DNA of 64,000 nucleotides, from contig NZ_FNNP01000008.1 of assembly GCF_900106805.1 (NCBI RefSeq), forward strand, positions 57,256 through 121,255, read 5' to 3'. The position numbers and the translations under genes were made by a program. The stretch is from Ruegeria halocynthiae (GTDB lineage: Bacteria; Pseudomonadota; Alphaproteobacteria; Rhodobacterales; Rhodobacteraceae). The notes beneath the pieces were generated by a model. The model ran no database searches and was not told the origin of the DNA. It was given only the letters and a program-made list of their open reading frames with translations. Of this stretch, positions 1 to 8,501 are shown in pieces (position 1 is the stretch's first letter; every line of letters starts with the position of its first letter).

Positions 1-1
1 C

Positions 2-3000
2 CTCGAACAAGGGCGGCTCGATCAAGCAAGGGATTTGTTCGAAGAGGCTGACCTTTTCGGGGGAGCATTCGCCAGTTTGAATGTGCATACCCGAGGCGAA
101 GACCGAGCCGCATTAGAGTGGGCGCGACGAGCCGTGCGCTTCATGGATCGTTCCTCGCTTGTCACAACCCTGAAGGACTACCTGACGGGGCTGCAGCACG
201 AAAATCGTCATTCTCCTCACGAGGCTGATCTCGAAGAGGTCACAGAGCACTTGCGGTACTGCCTTGCTCGGGCTTCGGTCGAGCTCACAGAGTACCCAAA
301 TGTAGACGAACTCCTGGCTTTCTGGGCTGTAGACGAAAACGCAATACCGCTGCTCCGTTTGGAGCACGCGGAAAACCTGTTCGCCGGTGGCGATGCGGAA
401 AGCGGGTTGCAAGTTCTGAAGACTCTCACCGAATGTTCTTCGTTTCAGGACTTGCATTCCTCTTGGCATCTCTCTGCCGCTCGAATGGCATTCCGTGCCG
501 GTGATCAGGCGCTTGCGCGATCGATCGCGAAGCTGTTGTCGCCCAAGCCACTCGACCACGAGCGATACCAGTTGTTTGAGGCAATTGGTCCAGCCAGCGT
601 GGAGTTGGTGTCAGTTGCGTCCTTGTTCTCGGCGCTCGATATGCCTCTGCCGGACATCGTGACGCCCAAAGAGCGCCTTTTCAGGGGTGCGCAACACCAC
701 TTGATTGAGTTGGGCCGTCAACTTGGCGCAGCCCGCACACGTGGTTCCCTCCAATTTGGCGAGGTTTCTCGCGTCACATCAGAAGCGATGCAGTTCCTCG
801 CGTCGGCAAGGCGAACCAACGACGACGACTGGTCTGTCGGTCATCTGATGCCGACCCTGGCGGCGCAGATTGCGTTGGCACTCATAGAATTGATCAAGCA
901 GGCCAAAGCAGACTACACGCCGTTGGTTCGCGCGTATGATCAACTTATCCTGCAAGAAGGAACGGCGTTTCGTTGGTGGCTTGATTTTCGCCGGAAACTG
1001 ATCCTTGGTCTCTTCAACTTGGATGGTGATCGCGAACGCGCGATCGAACGCTTGAACGCCGCGCTCCAGGATATCCGAGCCGATGATCCGCAAGAAGCGC
1101 TTTCAGAGAAAGTTGAGTTCGCAATCGCCTGCGCGGAAGTTGACGATATTGAAACCGCACAGGCGATCTTGCGAGGTCTCCGGTCGGAAGCTCTCGGTTC
1201 GTATCGACCCGCAAAGAAAGATGGTGACTACGAACTTTGGACCGACGTGTTGGCGCTTGCGAACCAGGATGATCCCTCCAATCGAAAATCCCGTTCTCTT
1301 GTTGCGGTTCGCCTCGTTGATGGGCTGCAGAACACTAGCGGATATGACAAAGCGGCGCGAATGGCGCAACAGGTGCTTTTTGAAGCATCGGTTCCAGACG
1401 CAACTATGGCTTGGAGCGCAGTGCAATGGGCCATGGATTGTGGAGCATTCTCGTGGTTCGGTCTTCTTGACTCCTGCCTGCATGGCTTGGTCGTCAGGAG
1501 CCCGGAAAAGGCGAATGTCGCATTGCTGGTGTGGTGCAATCTTGCACTGCCATGGCTTCATGATGGCTGGAGGAGTACGACTGAAACGGGTGCCTTCCTT
1601 GAAAGGTTATTCCGGGTTGCACCTCGCGAACAACTCGACGGTCTAGAAGAAGTAGTTGTCCGCGCGATCGGAACAAACGCTCCACCCTACGTCAAGACCA
1701 CGCTCCTTCGAATAGTCGAAGACGCTGCGAAAAAACGCAATGGTGGGAGGCTGGCGGAAACCGCCAGAAACAGGTGGCAATCCGAGGAGAAATCCGGAGA
1801 TGATGAAAACCCCGACAACCGAGACTACGGTCACTTGGTGGACTTCGAGCAAATCTCCGTCGAGATCGAACACGAGGCCCAATACCATAAGAAAAGAAAC
1901 GAAAACTGGCACATTGACGGGATCAGCTATGGCCTACGGAAAGCCATCATTCGGGTGATTGGGGCTGCGACATGGGCAGAGACGGATAGCTTCCTAGGAA
2001 AACACCCGAAGGTCGCAAAAGACTGGGAAATCGCGAAGGCCTTTGCGGAAAAAGCAGTTCAAGCAGACAGGAACGAACGTGCCATAGAAATCCTAAAACC
2101 GTTCAAAGGTGATCTAGAGACCGGATGGAGTTGGCCTAGCAGCCGCGGTCGTTTCCGGCATCACCAGATTAGGCACATCGTTGGGGAGAGCGATGTACAC
2201 AACGCCGCGCTCCACGATTTCGTCGAAGACATTGCGGCGACCAAGTATGGTGTCTCAACAACTTTGTGGTCGATCGATGAGATTTTCCCGCTCCTTTTTG
2301 AAACGGTGCCATGGGCCGGATTGTGGAACCGTTTGGAGGACAACATTCGGGTGGGACGAGATTTCCAGGCCGGGAGCGATCTGCCTCTCTCCGACACGCT
2401 GAAAGACGACGATGAACTTGTCGTCAAGCTAGTGGAAATGGCCTTGGAAATGGGGGCGACCGACCTAGCACTTCAGACGGCTAATCTGGTCCGCGATCTC
2501 TTGGATCAGGGGCGAGCATCTGTCGTCGAATTGCTCTTGCGAAGGCTGCTCGGTGAAGGTGGCGAAAAACGAATGCGCGCCATGGACTTGTTGGTGCAAT
2601 CACAGGAGAACAGTGATATCCGGCGAGCTTTTCAGGCTGATCTCGCAGGCTTGGTGAGCGATCCGGACGTTGGTGTTTCAGCGTCTGCCTTTTTCTTGGG
2701 TTCGAAGTGGCGACAACCCTTGCAGTTGCCTTCAACTGAACTGCCGCCCTTCTATTCATTGGAGTTCGCGCTGAACGACAGGGCTAGCGGGGCAGCTTTG
2801 CGTGACGAACACTCGCACGCGCTGTTGCTGGACGATCCACTAGGCTGGACCGAACACTGGATGCGCCTTGTCGAAATGCTGGAGGATTTCTCCGGTGTCT
2901 CAACCATCAAGATCCGACTTCGAGTGGCACGGTTGATCGACTCGTGGGGTGGTTTCCAGACGTTTGGGCATGATGCCTCAAAGCGACAAGAGGCGAAGCT

Positions 3001-3850
3001 ATCTCGAGTTGACATGAAGCTGACGTATCGACGCCCGCACTCAGAGGTAACAATTCGAGCACTTCGCCATGTCGTCCGTGAGCTTTGGTTCGCGGATCAT
3101 ATCAGTTTTGACCAAGTACGCTTGATTCTCCATGAATTACACTGTGATCCGGATCGCGCGAAACTCCCGACTATCGAAGAGAGGCCATCCACACTGCCCT
3201 GGCCAGATATTCCTCGGCATCTTTGGGGGGACAAGCTGAATAAGTGGTTGGAAAATGTTGCCCTAGATATCGCAGAAGCAGATCCGTTTTTTGGAATTGT
3301 GATCGGGGAGTTCCGAGAGTGGGAGGCAAAGGATTCGCGAGATGCCTTGATTGTTGAGCAATTGATGTGTGACAGGCTGGAGTTTCCGGTAGTGCCGAGC
3401 CTTGATGACGCGCTCTCCAAACTCGGTCGTGTTGTGCGCCTCGGATATTTGGTCGCTCTGGACACAAGCAAATCTCAGAAGCCAGACCCAGTGTGCCGTT
3501 TTTTGCCACATCAGCTCGACCTGACGCCGTCGCAAGTTCTCGTTCTCAATCCTGAGGTTGCAAAGCTACTGAATTGGCACAGCATCACCAATGATCCTTA
3601 CGTGTACTATGATGGCGATGGAGATTGGTGCGCCAAGACGATTGTTTGGCGTGATGGCTTGTGTCAATCCATCGACGACGATGGGCGCTATGCGAACGGT
3701 CAAATGGTGACTTTGTCAAAGAAAGGTCGGGCGGCATACGAGCAATATTTCGGCCCGATCTCTATCAAATCCCACTCGTGGCGACGCACTGAAAAATCTG
3801 ACGAGAAGCGTACCCAAGATATTTGGAGGTTCGCAGTATCCAGCCAATAG
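2..3850 (+). CDS. Very large helical-repeat protein of unknown function, 5' end outside window
   Basis: The reading frame is open from the first bases of the window. The codons before the first possible start read LEQGRLDQARDLFEEAD, which looks like a TPR helix pair, so the gene begins upstream and only its last ~1,280 codons are visible. The visible part is mostly amphipathic alpha-helix with repeated A/L/E-rich segments, as in TPR or similar solenoids. The last ~130 residues are richer in aromatic residues and aspartate. I see no P-loop, nuclease or protease motif in this part; any effector or NTPase domain would lie upstream. The stop is TAG at 3848-3850. It sits beside small orphan genes and a transposon, so it may belong to an accessory or defence island, possibly as the sensor half of a STAND-type protein. 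That role is inference; I do not recognise the family. Confidence 0.85.
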   Translation, partial: LEQGRLDQARDLFEEADLFGGAFASLNVHTRGEDRAALEWARRAVRFMDRSSLVTTLKDYLTGLQHENRHSPHEADLEEVTEHLRYCLARASVELTEYPNVDELLAFWAVDENAIPLLRLEHAENLFAGGDAESGLQVLKTLTECSSFQDLHSSWHLSAARMAFRAGDQALARSIAKLLSPKPLDHERYQLFEAIGPASVELVSVASLFSALDMPLPDIVTPKERLFRGAQHHLIELGRQLGAARTRGSLQFGEVSRVTSEAMQFLASARRTNDDDWSVGHLMPTLAAQIALALIELIKQAKADYTPLVRAYDQLILQEGTAFRWWLDFRRKLILGLFNLDGDRERAIERLNAALQDIRADDPQEALSEKVEFAIACAEVDDIETAQAILRGLRSEALGSYRPAKKDGDYELWTDVLALANQDDPSNRKSRSLVAVRLVDGLQNTSGYDKAARMAQQVLFEASVPDATMAWSAVQWAMDCGAFSWFGLLDSCLHGLVVRSPEKANVALLVWCNLALPWLHDGWRSTTETGAFLERLFRVAPREQLDGLEEVVVRAIGTNAPPYVKTTLLRIVEDAAKKRNGGRLAETARNRWQSEEKSGDDENPDNRDYGHLVDFEQISVEIEHEAQYHKKRNENWHIDGISYGLRKAIIRVIGAATWAETDSFLGKHPKVAKDWEIAKAFAEKAVQADRNERAIEILKPFKGDLETGWSWPSSRGRFRHHQIRHIVGESDVHNAALHDFVEDIAATKYGVSTTLWSIDEIFPLLFETVPWAGLWNRLEDNIRVGRDFQAGSDLPLSDTLKDDDELVVKLVEMALEMGATDLALQTANLVRDLLDQGRASVVELLLRRLLGEGGEKRMRAMDLLVQSQENSDIRRAFQADLAGLVSDPDVGVSASAFFLGSKWRQPLQLPSTELPPFYSLEFALNDRASGAALRDEHSHALLLDDPLGWTEHWMRLVEMLEDFSGVSTIKIRLRVARLIDSWGGFQTFGHDASKRQEAKLSRVDMKLTYRRPHSEVTIRALRHVVRELWFADHISFDQVRLILHELHCDPDRAKLPTIEERPSTLPWPDIPRHLWGDKLNKWLENVALDIAEADPFFGIVIGEFREWEAKDSRDALIVEQLMCDRLEFPVVPSLDDALSKLGRVVRLGYLVALDTSKSQKPDPVCRFLPHQLDLTPSQVLVLNPEVAKLLNWHSITNDPYVYYDGDGDWCAKTIVWRDGLCQSIDDDGRYANGQMVTLSKKGRAAYEQYFGPISIKSHSWRRTEKSDEKRTQDIWRFAVSSQ

Positions 3851-3988
3851 GTGGAGCATTTACCGCGTCTTACCTGCGTCGGACCTGATATTGAGTTGGC
3901 ATACCAATGCTGGGCGATGCACGAACGGCTGGACCGGTGACGCTGTGCTGCGGCGTGGGGCGCGTCCATCGAGGTCTCCTTTGGGCCG

Positions 3989-4492
3989 TCACCACTTGCG
4001 CCAGCTCAAGCCCATGGTTGCGGCAATGGCTTCGGGACAGCCAGCTTGCACTCGGGCTCGATATGCGCGCACCGAAACGCCGTTCTCAAGCGCCGTTTTC
4101 TCCCATTCATCATCCGGATTGGGTGATATGTCTCGCGTGCCTTCAGTCGCAGCCCTCTCCCCTGACCAGCCGCGCCTGAGGCGTGCTTTGAATGTGCTGA
4201 AAGCTATCCCGTTTTCTTCGGCGACTGGCCAAGCTGGTAGACCATTGTCCAATTCGGCCAGACTATCTCTTTTCCGATTTTCAAATGCGCCTCGATCGAA
4301 TGGAAACTCGACATGCTCGCACCGAACTGTCCAAAGCTTGGTGCCATCCTCGGCATCCACCAAATCAACAACACTGGAATCCGCGAGCGGTAGCGGTGCG
4401 AGACCGTAGCGACTGCAAAGCCACCAGGCATCTTCGTGACTGGCAGCTTTTCCGATAACCTTTCCGCCTAACGGCGCTACCAAATGAATCAC
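3989..4492 (-). CDS. Small protein with two HTH-like repeats, function unknown
   Basis: A 167-residue protein with a GTG start preceded by a good ribosome site (AGGGAG about 7 nt upstream on the minus strand). The N-terminal ~85 residues form a separate segment with aromatic residues and cysteines. The C-terminal half holds two copies of a ~28-residue motif. The first, near residues 89-116, has the core NGIAFSTFKARLRRGWS. The second, near 133-159, has the core NGVSVRAYRARVQAGC. Each is followed by a short Ala/Thr-rich tail. Such units resemble the short homeodomain-like HTH motifs found in phage and accessory proteins, where they read as 'start in context, gain by rule'-type DNA-binding helices. 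DNA binding is therefore plausible but not shown. It converges on the giant gene at 2-3850, with about 140 bp between their stops. Confidence 0.7.
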   Translation of the reverse strand: MIHLVAPLGGKVIGKAASHEDAWWLCSRYGLAPLPLADSSVVDLVDAEDGTKLWTVRCEHVEFPFDRGAFENRKRDSLAELDNGLPAWPVAEENGIAFSTFKARLRRGWSGERAATEGTRDISPNPDDEWEKTALENGVSVRAYRARVQAGCPEAIAATMGLSWRKW

Positions 4493-4947
4493 GTTTTATC
4501 TCCCTCTAACTATCCGCCTGACTGCCGGGTGACGAGTATCATTTCATCTCACCTAATCACCGCGATCAGGCGATAAAAGATGCCAACGGCAGCTTATGCG
4601 ACGCCGCAGTGCGGCAACGAAAGCGCCAGGCAATGACGGCTTAGGGCCGCCCTCGTGATCAGCTACTATTGGGGCAGGGGGCTTTGCTGCAACGGCACCG
4701 AAGTCGGCAGCGAGCCCTTTCTGTTTGAACACTGCCGACTTGCAGTCCACCAGTTTCGTGGACGACTGTAGCAACACCAGTGTTAACCTGATTGAGGCCC
4801 TCCATTGCGGAAGGTGAAGTAAATAGGGGTCAACTTGAAGCCTTTTCTCAAAACCTTGACGCGTCAGCGCAATAAAACTGAGCCACAGATTGCCAGATTG
4901 GTTCCACACGCAGCGTACAAACACGCTCAACTGAAAGGGACCAAGAC
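4493..4947. other. 455-bp intergenic region, no gene seen
   Basis: It separates the minus-strand HTH-repeat gene from the plus-strand exported protein. Both neighbours read outward from it, so it must hold two divergent promoters, but I cannot place convincing -35/-10 boxes. A 135-codon open frame on the minus strand overlaps the start of the next gene. Its composition looks non-coding, so I did not call it. Confidence 0.5.
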
Positions 4948-5244
4948 ATGAAAAAGACACTGATTACATCCGTCACCGCATTCGCCATTATCCTGAGTGC
5001 CGGAACGTCCACGGCTGGTCCGTTGCGTGACCATAGCCAACGAGGGTTTGCGCAGAAAGTTCACTCATCAGTTTCGCAAACAGTCAATCACGCTGATGGG
5101 ATGGCCGATATCCGCCGTCATCGCGAAGATGATCCGCAACCCCTTCTGAATACAATTAACATCGACGATTGGACTTGTGGTTACGGTGATACACAAAGGC
5201 CTCCAATCATACCCAGGATATGCCCCAGAGTTCCGCCAGGATGA
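4948..5244 (+). CDS. Small exported protein, function unknown
   Basis: A 98-residue protein. It starts with a classic Sec signal peptide: MKK, a hydrophobic core (LITSVTAFAIILSAG) and a likely cleavage site around STAG at residues 21-24. The mature part of ~75 residues is polar and His/Arg/Asp-rich, and ends in a proline-rich tail with two cysteines (WTCGYG and RICPRVPPG). These could form one disulfide in the periplasm. The start is supported by AAAGGGA about 7 nt upstream. No domain is recognised. It stands alone between intergenic stretches and is probably monocistronic. Confidence 0.65.
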   Translation: MKKTLITSVTAFAIILSAGTSTAGPLRDHSQRGFAQKVHSSVSQTVNHADGMADIRRHREDDPQPLLNTINIDDWTCGYGDTQRPPIIPRICPRVPPG

Positions 5245-5388
5245 TGCGTTGCCTTTCGGGAATGGATTGAAGGGGGTGGGATAATGACTGACGCCCTCAG
5301 CGCGGGAAATGGCTTCATGCACACGTTGCCTGCTAACCCCAGTCTTGTCTGTAGTGTCGCCAGAGAAGCCTTTAGGGCGACCGGGGGT

Positions 5389-5505
5389 TTTGTCCGCGAT
5401 GTGTGAGTTCGACAGAGCCGGGAGTTCGCACTTGCAGCAAATGACCGCAAAGCGGGCTGCGACCGCAGAATCTTGCCTGGGTGCTCAGTGTCCGGAATGG
5501 GCCGC
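5389..5505. repeat. 117-bp direct repeat, copy 1
   Basis: It matches 6942-7058 in the same orientation and with equal length. The last 75 bp (5431-5505 against 6984-7058) differ at one position only; the first ~40 bp are more diverged. The two copies bracket the broken recombinase and the exported-protein gene. It could be a duplicated intergenic element or a recombination scar. Confidence 0.85.
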
Positions 5506-5520
5506 CCGCGAGAGCGGCCC
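5499..5520 (-). terminator. Possible terminator hairpin after the broken recombinase
   Basis: GGGCCGC (5499-5505) can pair with GCGGCCC (5514-5520) around an 8-nt loop. It lies 7 bp past the original stop codon of the minus-strand recombinase. There is no clear T-tract, so this is only a candidate. Confidence 0.4.
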
Positions 5521-5527
5521 GTTGACT

Positions 5528-6160
5528 TTAGATCTCTATCGCTTCGGCGATTGCTAGGGCATCCTCGAGTTCGACGCCGAGATACCGGACTGTACTGTCC
5601 ATCTTAGTATGGCCAAGCAGAAGCTGAACAGCGCGTAGGTTTCCGGTCTTCTTGTAGATCTAAGTGCCCTTGGTTCTCCTCATGGAATGGGTGCCGTAGG
5701 CGCTTGCTTCGAGGCCGATCGACGTGACCCAATCGCGGACAATCCGTGCATATTGGCGTGTCGAGATGTACAGGCGTTCATGAAGTCGGCCGGGCCAAAG
5801 GTACTCCGAACCGACCATCAGCTCATCTTCCATCCACTTCTCAACAGAGGCACGTGTGCCCTCTGATATCTCAAAGCGCACGGGTTTCTGCGTCTTGCTT
5901 TGAAGGACCGAAGCCCGTTCCTTAATCTGACCCGATGACATGACATCGGCGACCTTCATCTTCACCAGATCGCAGCCGCGAAGCTTACTGTCGATTGCCA
6001 TGTTGAAGAGCGCAAGATCGCGATGATTTTCGGCAAGCTCGAGGCGAACTCGGATTGCCCAGACATGTTTTGGTTTCAGTGGTCGCTTCTTGCCGACGAT
6101 ACGCCCTTTGTTCCAGGCAGGGCGAAGTGCGCGAATGGCAGGTAAATTTGGTGTTTCCAT
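5528..6160 (-). pseudogene. Tyrosine recombinase/integrase interrupted by an amber codon
   Basis: The frame from ATG at 6158-6160 has GGAGG 7 nt upstream. It encodes a ~210-residue tyrosine recombinase of the short type common in alphaproteobacteria. After THSMRRTKGT, which contains the second catalytic arginine box, the frame hits TAG at about 5660-5662. Reading on in the same frame gives IYKKTGNLRAVQLLLGHTKM followed by a VRYLGVELEDALAIAEAIEI-type tail ending in TAA at 5528-5530. That tail carries the conserved LLGH box and the nucleophilic tyrosine. The family normally has glutamine at the stop position, so a single CAG-to-TAG change explains the break. The product ending at the amber codon lacks the catalytic His and Tyr and should be inactive unless the stop is read through. 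The nonsense-mutation reading is from direct translation; the expected glutamine is from memory of the family. Confidence 0.85.
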
Positions 6161-6312
6161 GACTGATCCTCCGATCCGCCATGCCCTCCCAAAACGACAA
6201 CCCGACGTTGACCGGAGCATTTTATCACGACACGCTGCGCTGCCTCCGAGGTCCACTCTGAGCCCAGTTTGACCGATGCTGCGGGCAGGTCGAATGGCCG
6301 CTTTGATTACGA

Positions 6313-6852
6313 CTACCGAAGCCTTCGGCTGCCAGATACATAAACACCGATGACCTCAACAACTATTTCGATTTGATCCGCATCCATTTGAATCGGGACA
6401 TCAGGACCAACAAAGGTGAAGGTGCGCTTCTCACCCGGTTGAAGGTTGCCATTGATATTGGGCGTGCTGAACCGATGCGTTTCCTCAAATCCGCCTTCTG
6501 CCAAACGCGTGTCACTGTTTGAGCCAAAATAGAGGACTCCATAGCGGAAGGATTCAACAGCTTCTTTCGTTCCATTGGCAACAGAGCATTGAAACAGCTT
6601 GAAGTTCTTTTCTTGTGACGCGAACTGGCCGGATAGAAAATTGCAATCAGTCACTAAAACATCCTGCCTCAAGAGCGGCGGAGCCATATAGGTCAAACTG
6701 CATTCTTCCTCATCGCTTTGACCAGCCGCTACAGGAGGAAGACACCTGGAAAAATCTCGCAACGAACTCTGCGCCAATGCTGGCGAAGGTGCTGCCAAGG
6801 ACATGATCAGCAGGATAGCGCAGTGCAGTTCAAAACTTCGAATGCAATTCAT
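6313..6852 (-). CDS. Exported protein of unknown function
   Basis: About 179 residues from ATG at 6850-6852, chosen because AAGG lies 8 nt upstream on the minus strand and a signal peptide follows directly. A longer frame to 6888 has no such support. The signal peptide has a hydrophobic core (CAILLIMSLAAPSPALA) and a likely cut after ALA. The mature protein contains several cysteines and a beta-rich C-terminal half with the phrases LQPGEKRTFTF and VEVIGVYVSG. These resemble an immunoglobulin-like or FxLYD-type fold built around charged turns. It would act in the periplasm or at the cell surface. It is enclosed with the broken recombinase between two copies of a 117-bp repeat. I do not recognise the family. 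Confidence 0.65.
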   Translation of the reverse strand: MNCIRSFELHCAILLIMSLAAPSPALAQSSLRDFSRCLPPVAAGQSDEEECSLTYMAPPLLRQDVLVTDCNFLSGQFASQEKNFKLFQCSVANGTKEAVESFRYGVLYFGSNSDTRLAEGGFEETHRFSTPNINGNLQPGEKRTFTFVGPDVPIQMDADQIEIVVEVIGVYVSGSRRLR

Positions 6853-6941
6853 ATAGTCAACCTTATGCGTCAGTAAGACCAAGCTCAATCGTAGGCTGCA
6901 TCACCGAATCCGACATTCGCCGATCTGAACTGGGCGGCAGC

Positions 6942-7058
6942 TTTGTCCGCGATCTGTGAATTCGAACCAGACCAGATTTTGCGCTTGCAGCGAATGACCG
7001 CAAAGCGGGCTGCGACCGCAGAATCTTGCCTGGGTGCTCAGTGTCCGGAATGGGCCGC
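6942..7058. repeat. 117-bp direct repeat, copy 2
   Basis: Partner of 5389-5505. The 75-bp core at 6984-7058 has a single mismatch to copy 1, while the sequence after it diverges at once (GCCGCTTGCC against GCCGCCCGCG). Confidence 0.85.
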
Positions 7059-7144
7059 TTGCCCCAACGATAAACTTACCGATTTCGCCTTGCGCTTAGG
7101 GCAGCAAAGTCCGACATCGGCAAGAGATAAGCGGAGTCGTTCAA

Positions 7145-7414
7145 GTGCCCAAGGCTGTTCTGTATCGCATGGACCTACCGAACTATACATGTGGTTATGG
7201 GACGGCAGCCCGCGATCTACTGCGGCAACAGAACTTTGAGATTAAAGAACACATCTTGCGGAAACGGCGGGAAACCGATGCGTTCAAAGACATGCACCAC
7301 ATTGCTACAACACCTCTCATCTTCATTGATGGGGTAAAGGTCGGTGGCTTCACCGATCTGAAGAAATATCTCAAAGCTAAAAAACCGAAATCTAAGTGCT
7401 TCTGGAAACGTTGA
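7145..7414 (+). CDS. Glutaredoxin-like small protein with single active-site cysteine
   Basis: An 89-residue protein from GTG at 7145. It follows the glutaredoxin plan: a first strand (KAVLYRM), an active-site loop PNYTCGYGTAARDLL, helix 1, a second strand (FEIKEHIL), the cis-proline segment TTPLIFIDG, then VGGFTDLKKYL. In glutaredoxins the loop is CxxC or CxxS. Here it is CGYG, so the second cysteine is replaced by glycine. A monothiol mechanism through glutathione remains possible. The GG motif that contacts glutathione is present (GGFTD). It may be a diverged or decaying copy, since it lies in a region with a broken gene. Its 3' end faces the minus-strand antitoxin gene. Confidence 0.7.
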   Translation: MPKAVLYRMDLPNYTCGYGTAARDLLRQQNFEIKEHILRKRRETDAFKDMHHIATTPLIFIDGVKVGGFTDLKKYLKAKKPKSKCFWKR

Positions 7415-7460
7415 TCTGATATGATCAATGCCCGCAAAGCACCGTACGTCTACCCGGCGA

Positions 7461-7763
7461 TCATCGGTCTTCAGTTGACCTGTTGATACGCTCAAACTCC
7501 TCAGGTGGCAGGATTACATGTCGCTGACCATCCTCTCTCACGATGAAAACCGGCTCTCGCTCCGCAACCCTCAAGATCGCTTCCAGATTTGCCTGAAGTT
7601 GCGTGATCGTGATGTCATCCTTACTGCTATGCCAGAATTGAGCGACCGCATCGCAAATGACGTCCTTGGCGTAGTCCTCCACTGACAACTCTGATCGGCG
7701 CGCCAAGGACTGCAATTCAGCGAAAACTACGTCTGGAATGTCGGGAAGCTCGAGATCGGCCAT
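7461..7763 (-). CDS. Orphan antitoxin-like protein (RHH-like N-terminus, Phd-like C-terminus)
   Basis: A 100-residue protein. Residues 1-40 (including LPDIPDVVFAELQSLARRSE and SVEDYAKDVI) resemble the ribbon-helix-helix part of FitA/VapB-type antitoxins. Residues 50-97 (ITITQLQANLEAILRVAERE, PVFIVREDGQ, VILPPEEFERI) resemble the Phd/YefM fold, in which a short helix is followed by 'gain a value, hold off a toxin' strands. A toxin gene would be expected directly downstream, at coordinates below 7461, but that space holds only the convergent glutaredoxin-like gene. The protein is thus an orphan antitoxin or a standalone regulator. The domain reading is by eye and moderately sure. Confidence 0.65.
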   Translation of the reverse strand: MADLELPDIPDVVFAELQSLARRSELSVEDYAKDVICDAVAQFWHSSKDDITITQLQANLEAILRVAEREPVFIVREDGQRHVILPPEEFERINRSTEDR

Positions 7764-7797
7764 ATCACGTCACTCGCATCGCACAGGTTTTGCACGT

Positions 7798-8193
7798 CTA
7801 AACGATACCAAAGCGATGCCGCTCAGAATTTGGCAAACGGCGGCCTGTTGTCGGATCGAACAATTTTCCGGTTTCGGTATACATAATTCTCGCATGTTCG
7901 TTGATTTCTTCGACGCTGCCAGGGAGCGGGTTTGACCCGTCTTCCTTGCGTAACTTCGCGGGCCCTCCACGCACCGGTACCTCAAACAGAGTTCCATCTT
8001 TTCGGATCGCCCAGCCATAGAATGAAAGCTGCGCATTCAGTCTGGAAAGCGCGAGGTGGCGTCTGAACATCGAACCAAGACCCGCGCCGGGAATACCGTT
8101 CACTTCAGCTAGGCGCGATCTGGCAATCCCGCTCATCTGCGCAAACTGTTCTGAATCGGCTTCGATCTTGCCGTCAGGGTACGCATCAAACAT
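7798..8193 (-). CDS. Hypothetical protein, divergent from an XRE regulator
   Basis: A 131-residue protein using ATG at 8191-8193, which has GAGGA about 7 nt upstream; the frame is open further to 8259 without a better site. The N-terminal half (EQFAQMSGIARSRLAEVNG) resembles a helical HTH-type or lid segment. A short beta-rich part follows (FYGWAIRKDGTLFEVPVRGG). No catalytic motif is recognised. It is divergently arranged with the XRE gene at 8265, so the ~72-bp gap probably carries both promoters and an operator. Control by the XRE protein is inferred from this layout only. Confidence 0.55.
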   Translation of the reverse strand: MFDAYPDGKIEADSEQFAQMSGIARSRLAEVNGIPGAGLGSMFRRHLALSRLNAQLSFYGWAIRKDGTLFEVPVRGGPAKLRKEDGSNPLPGSVEEINEHARIMYTETGKLFDPTTGRRLPNSERHRFGIV

Positions 8194-8264
8194 GTGAACA
8201 TCCTCAGAATAAAGCCTTCCCCACAATATGATACGATAAGTCCGTAGACGATTAAACATCTTTC

Positions 8265-8501
8265 TTGCCGTTTCAAGGGATGAGAAATCGGTTCACAGCA
8301 GATGATTTCGGGAACAACCTGAGATCAGCCCGCAAGGCGCAAGGCTACTCGCAAGAGAGCTTTGCCCATGCGGTGGATCTGGACCGGACATATATTGGTG
8401 GAATTGAGCGCGGGGAGAGAAATCCCGGTCTCAAAACCGTCATCAAAATAGCCGACGCTCTGAATCTTGATGTCGCGGACCTCTTCCGGTTGAAAGATTA
8501 A
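8265..8501 (+). CDS. XRE-family transcriptional regulator
   Basis: A 78-residue single-domain Cro/C1-type helix-turn-helix protein. The recognition segment is clear: LRSARKAQGYSQESFAHAVD, then RTYIGGIERGERNP, then TVIKIADALNLDVADLF. It fills nearly the entire protein, so it should act as a dimeric DNA-binding repressor. The start is uncertain. TTG at 8265 lacks a ribosome site, and ATG at 8280 has AGGG placed too close. It is divergent from the hypothetical gene at 7798-8193 and lies at the left side of the transposition module, so it could control either. Confidence 0.8.
   Translation: MPFQGMRNRFTADDFGNNLRSARKAQGYSQESFAHAVDLDRTYIGGIERGERNPGLKTVIKIADALNLDVADLFRLKD

Noticed and set aside
4553..4960. 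135-codon minus-strand frame
   Set aside because: It overlaps the start of the exported-protein gene, has no ribosome site and reads like non-coding sequence.
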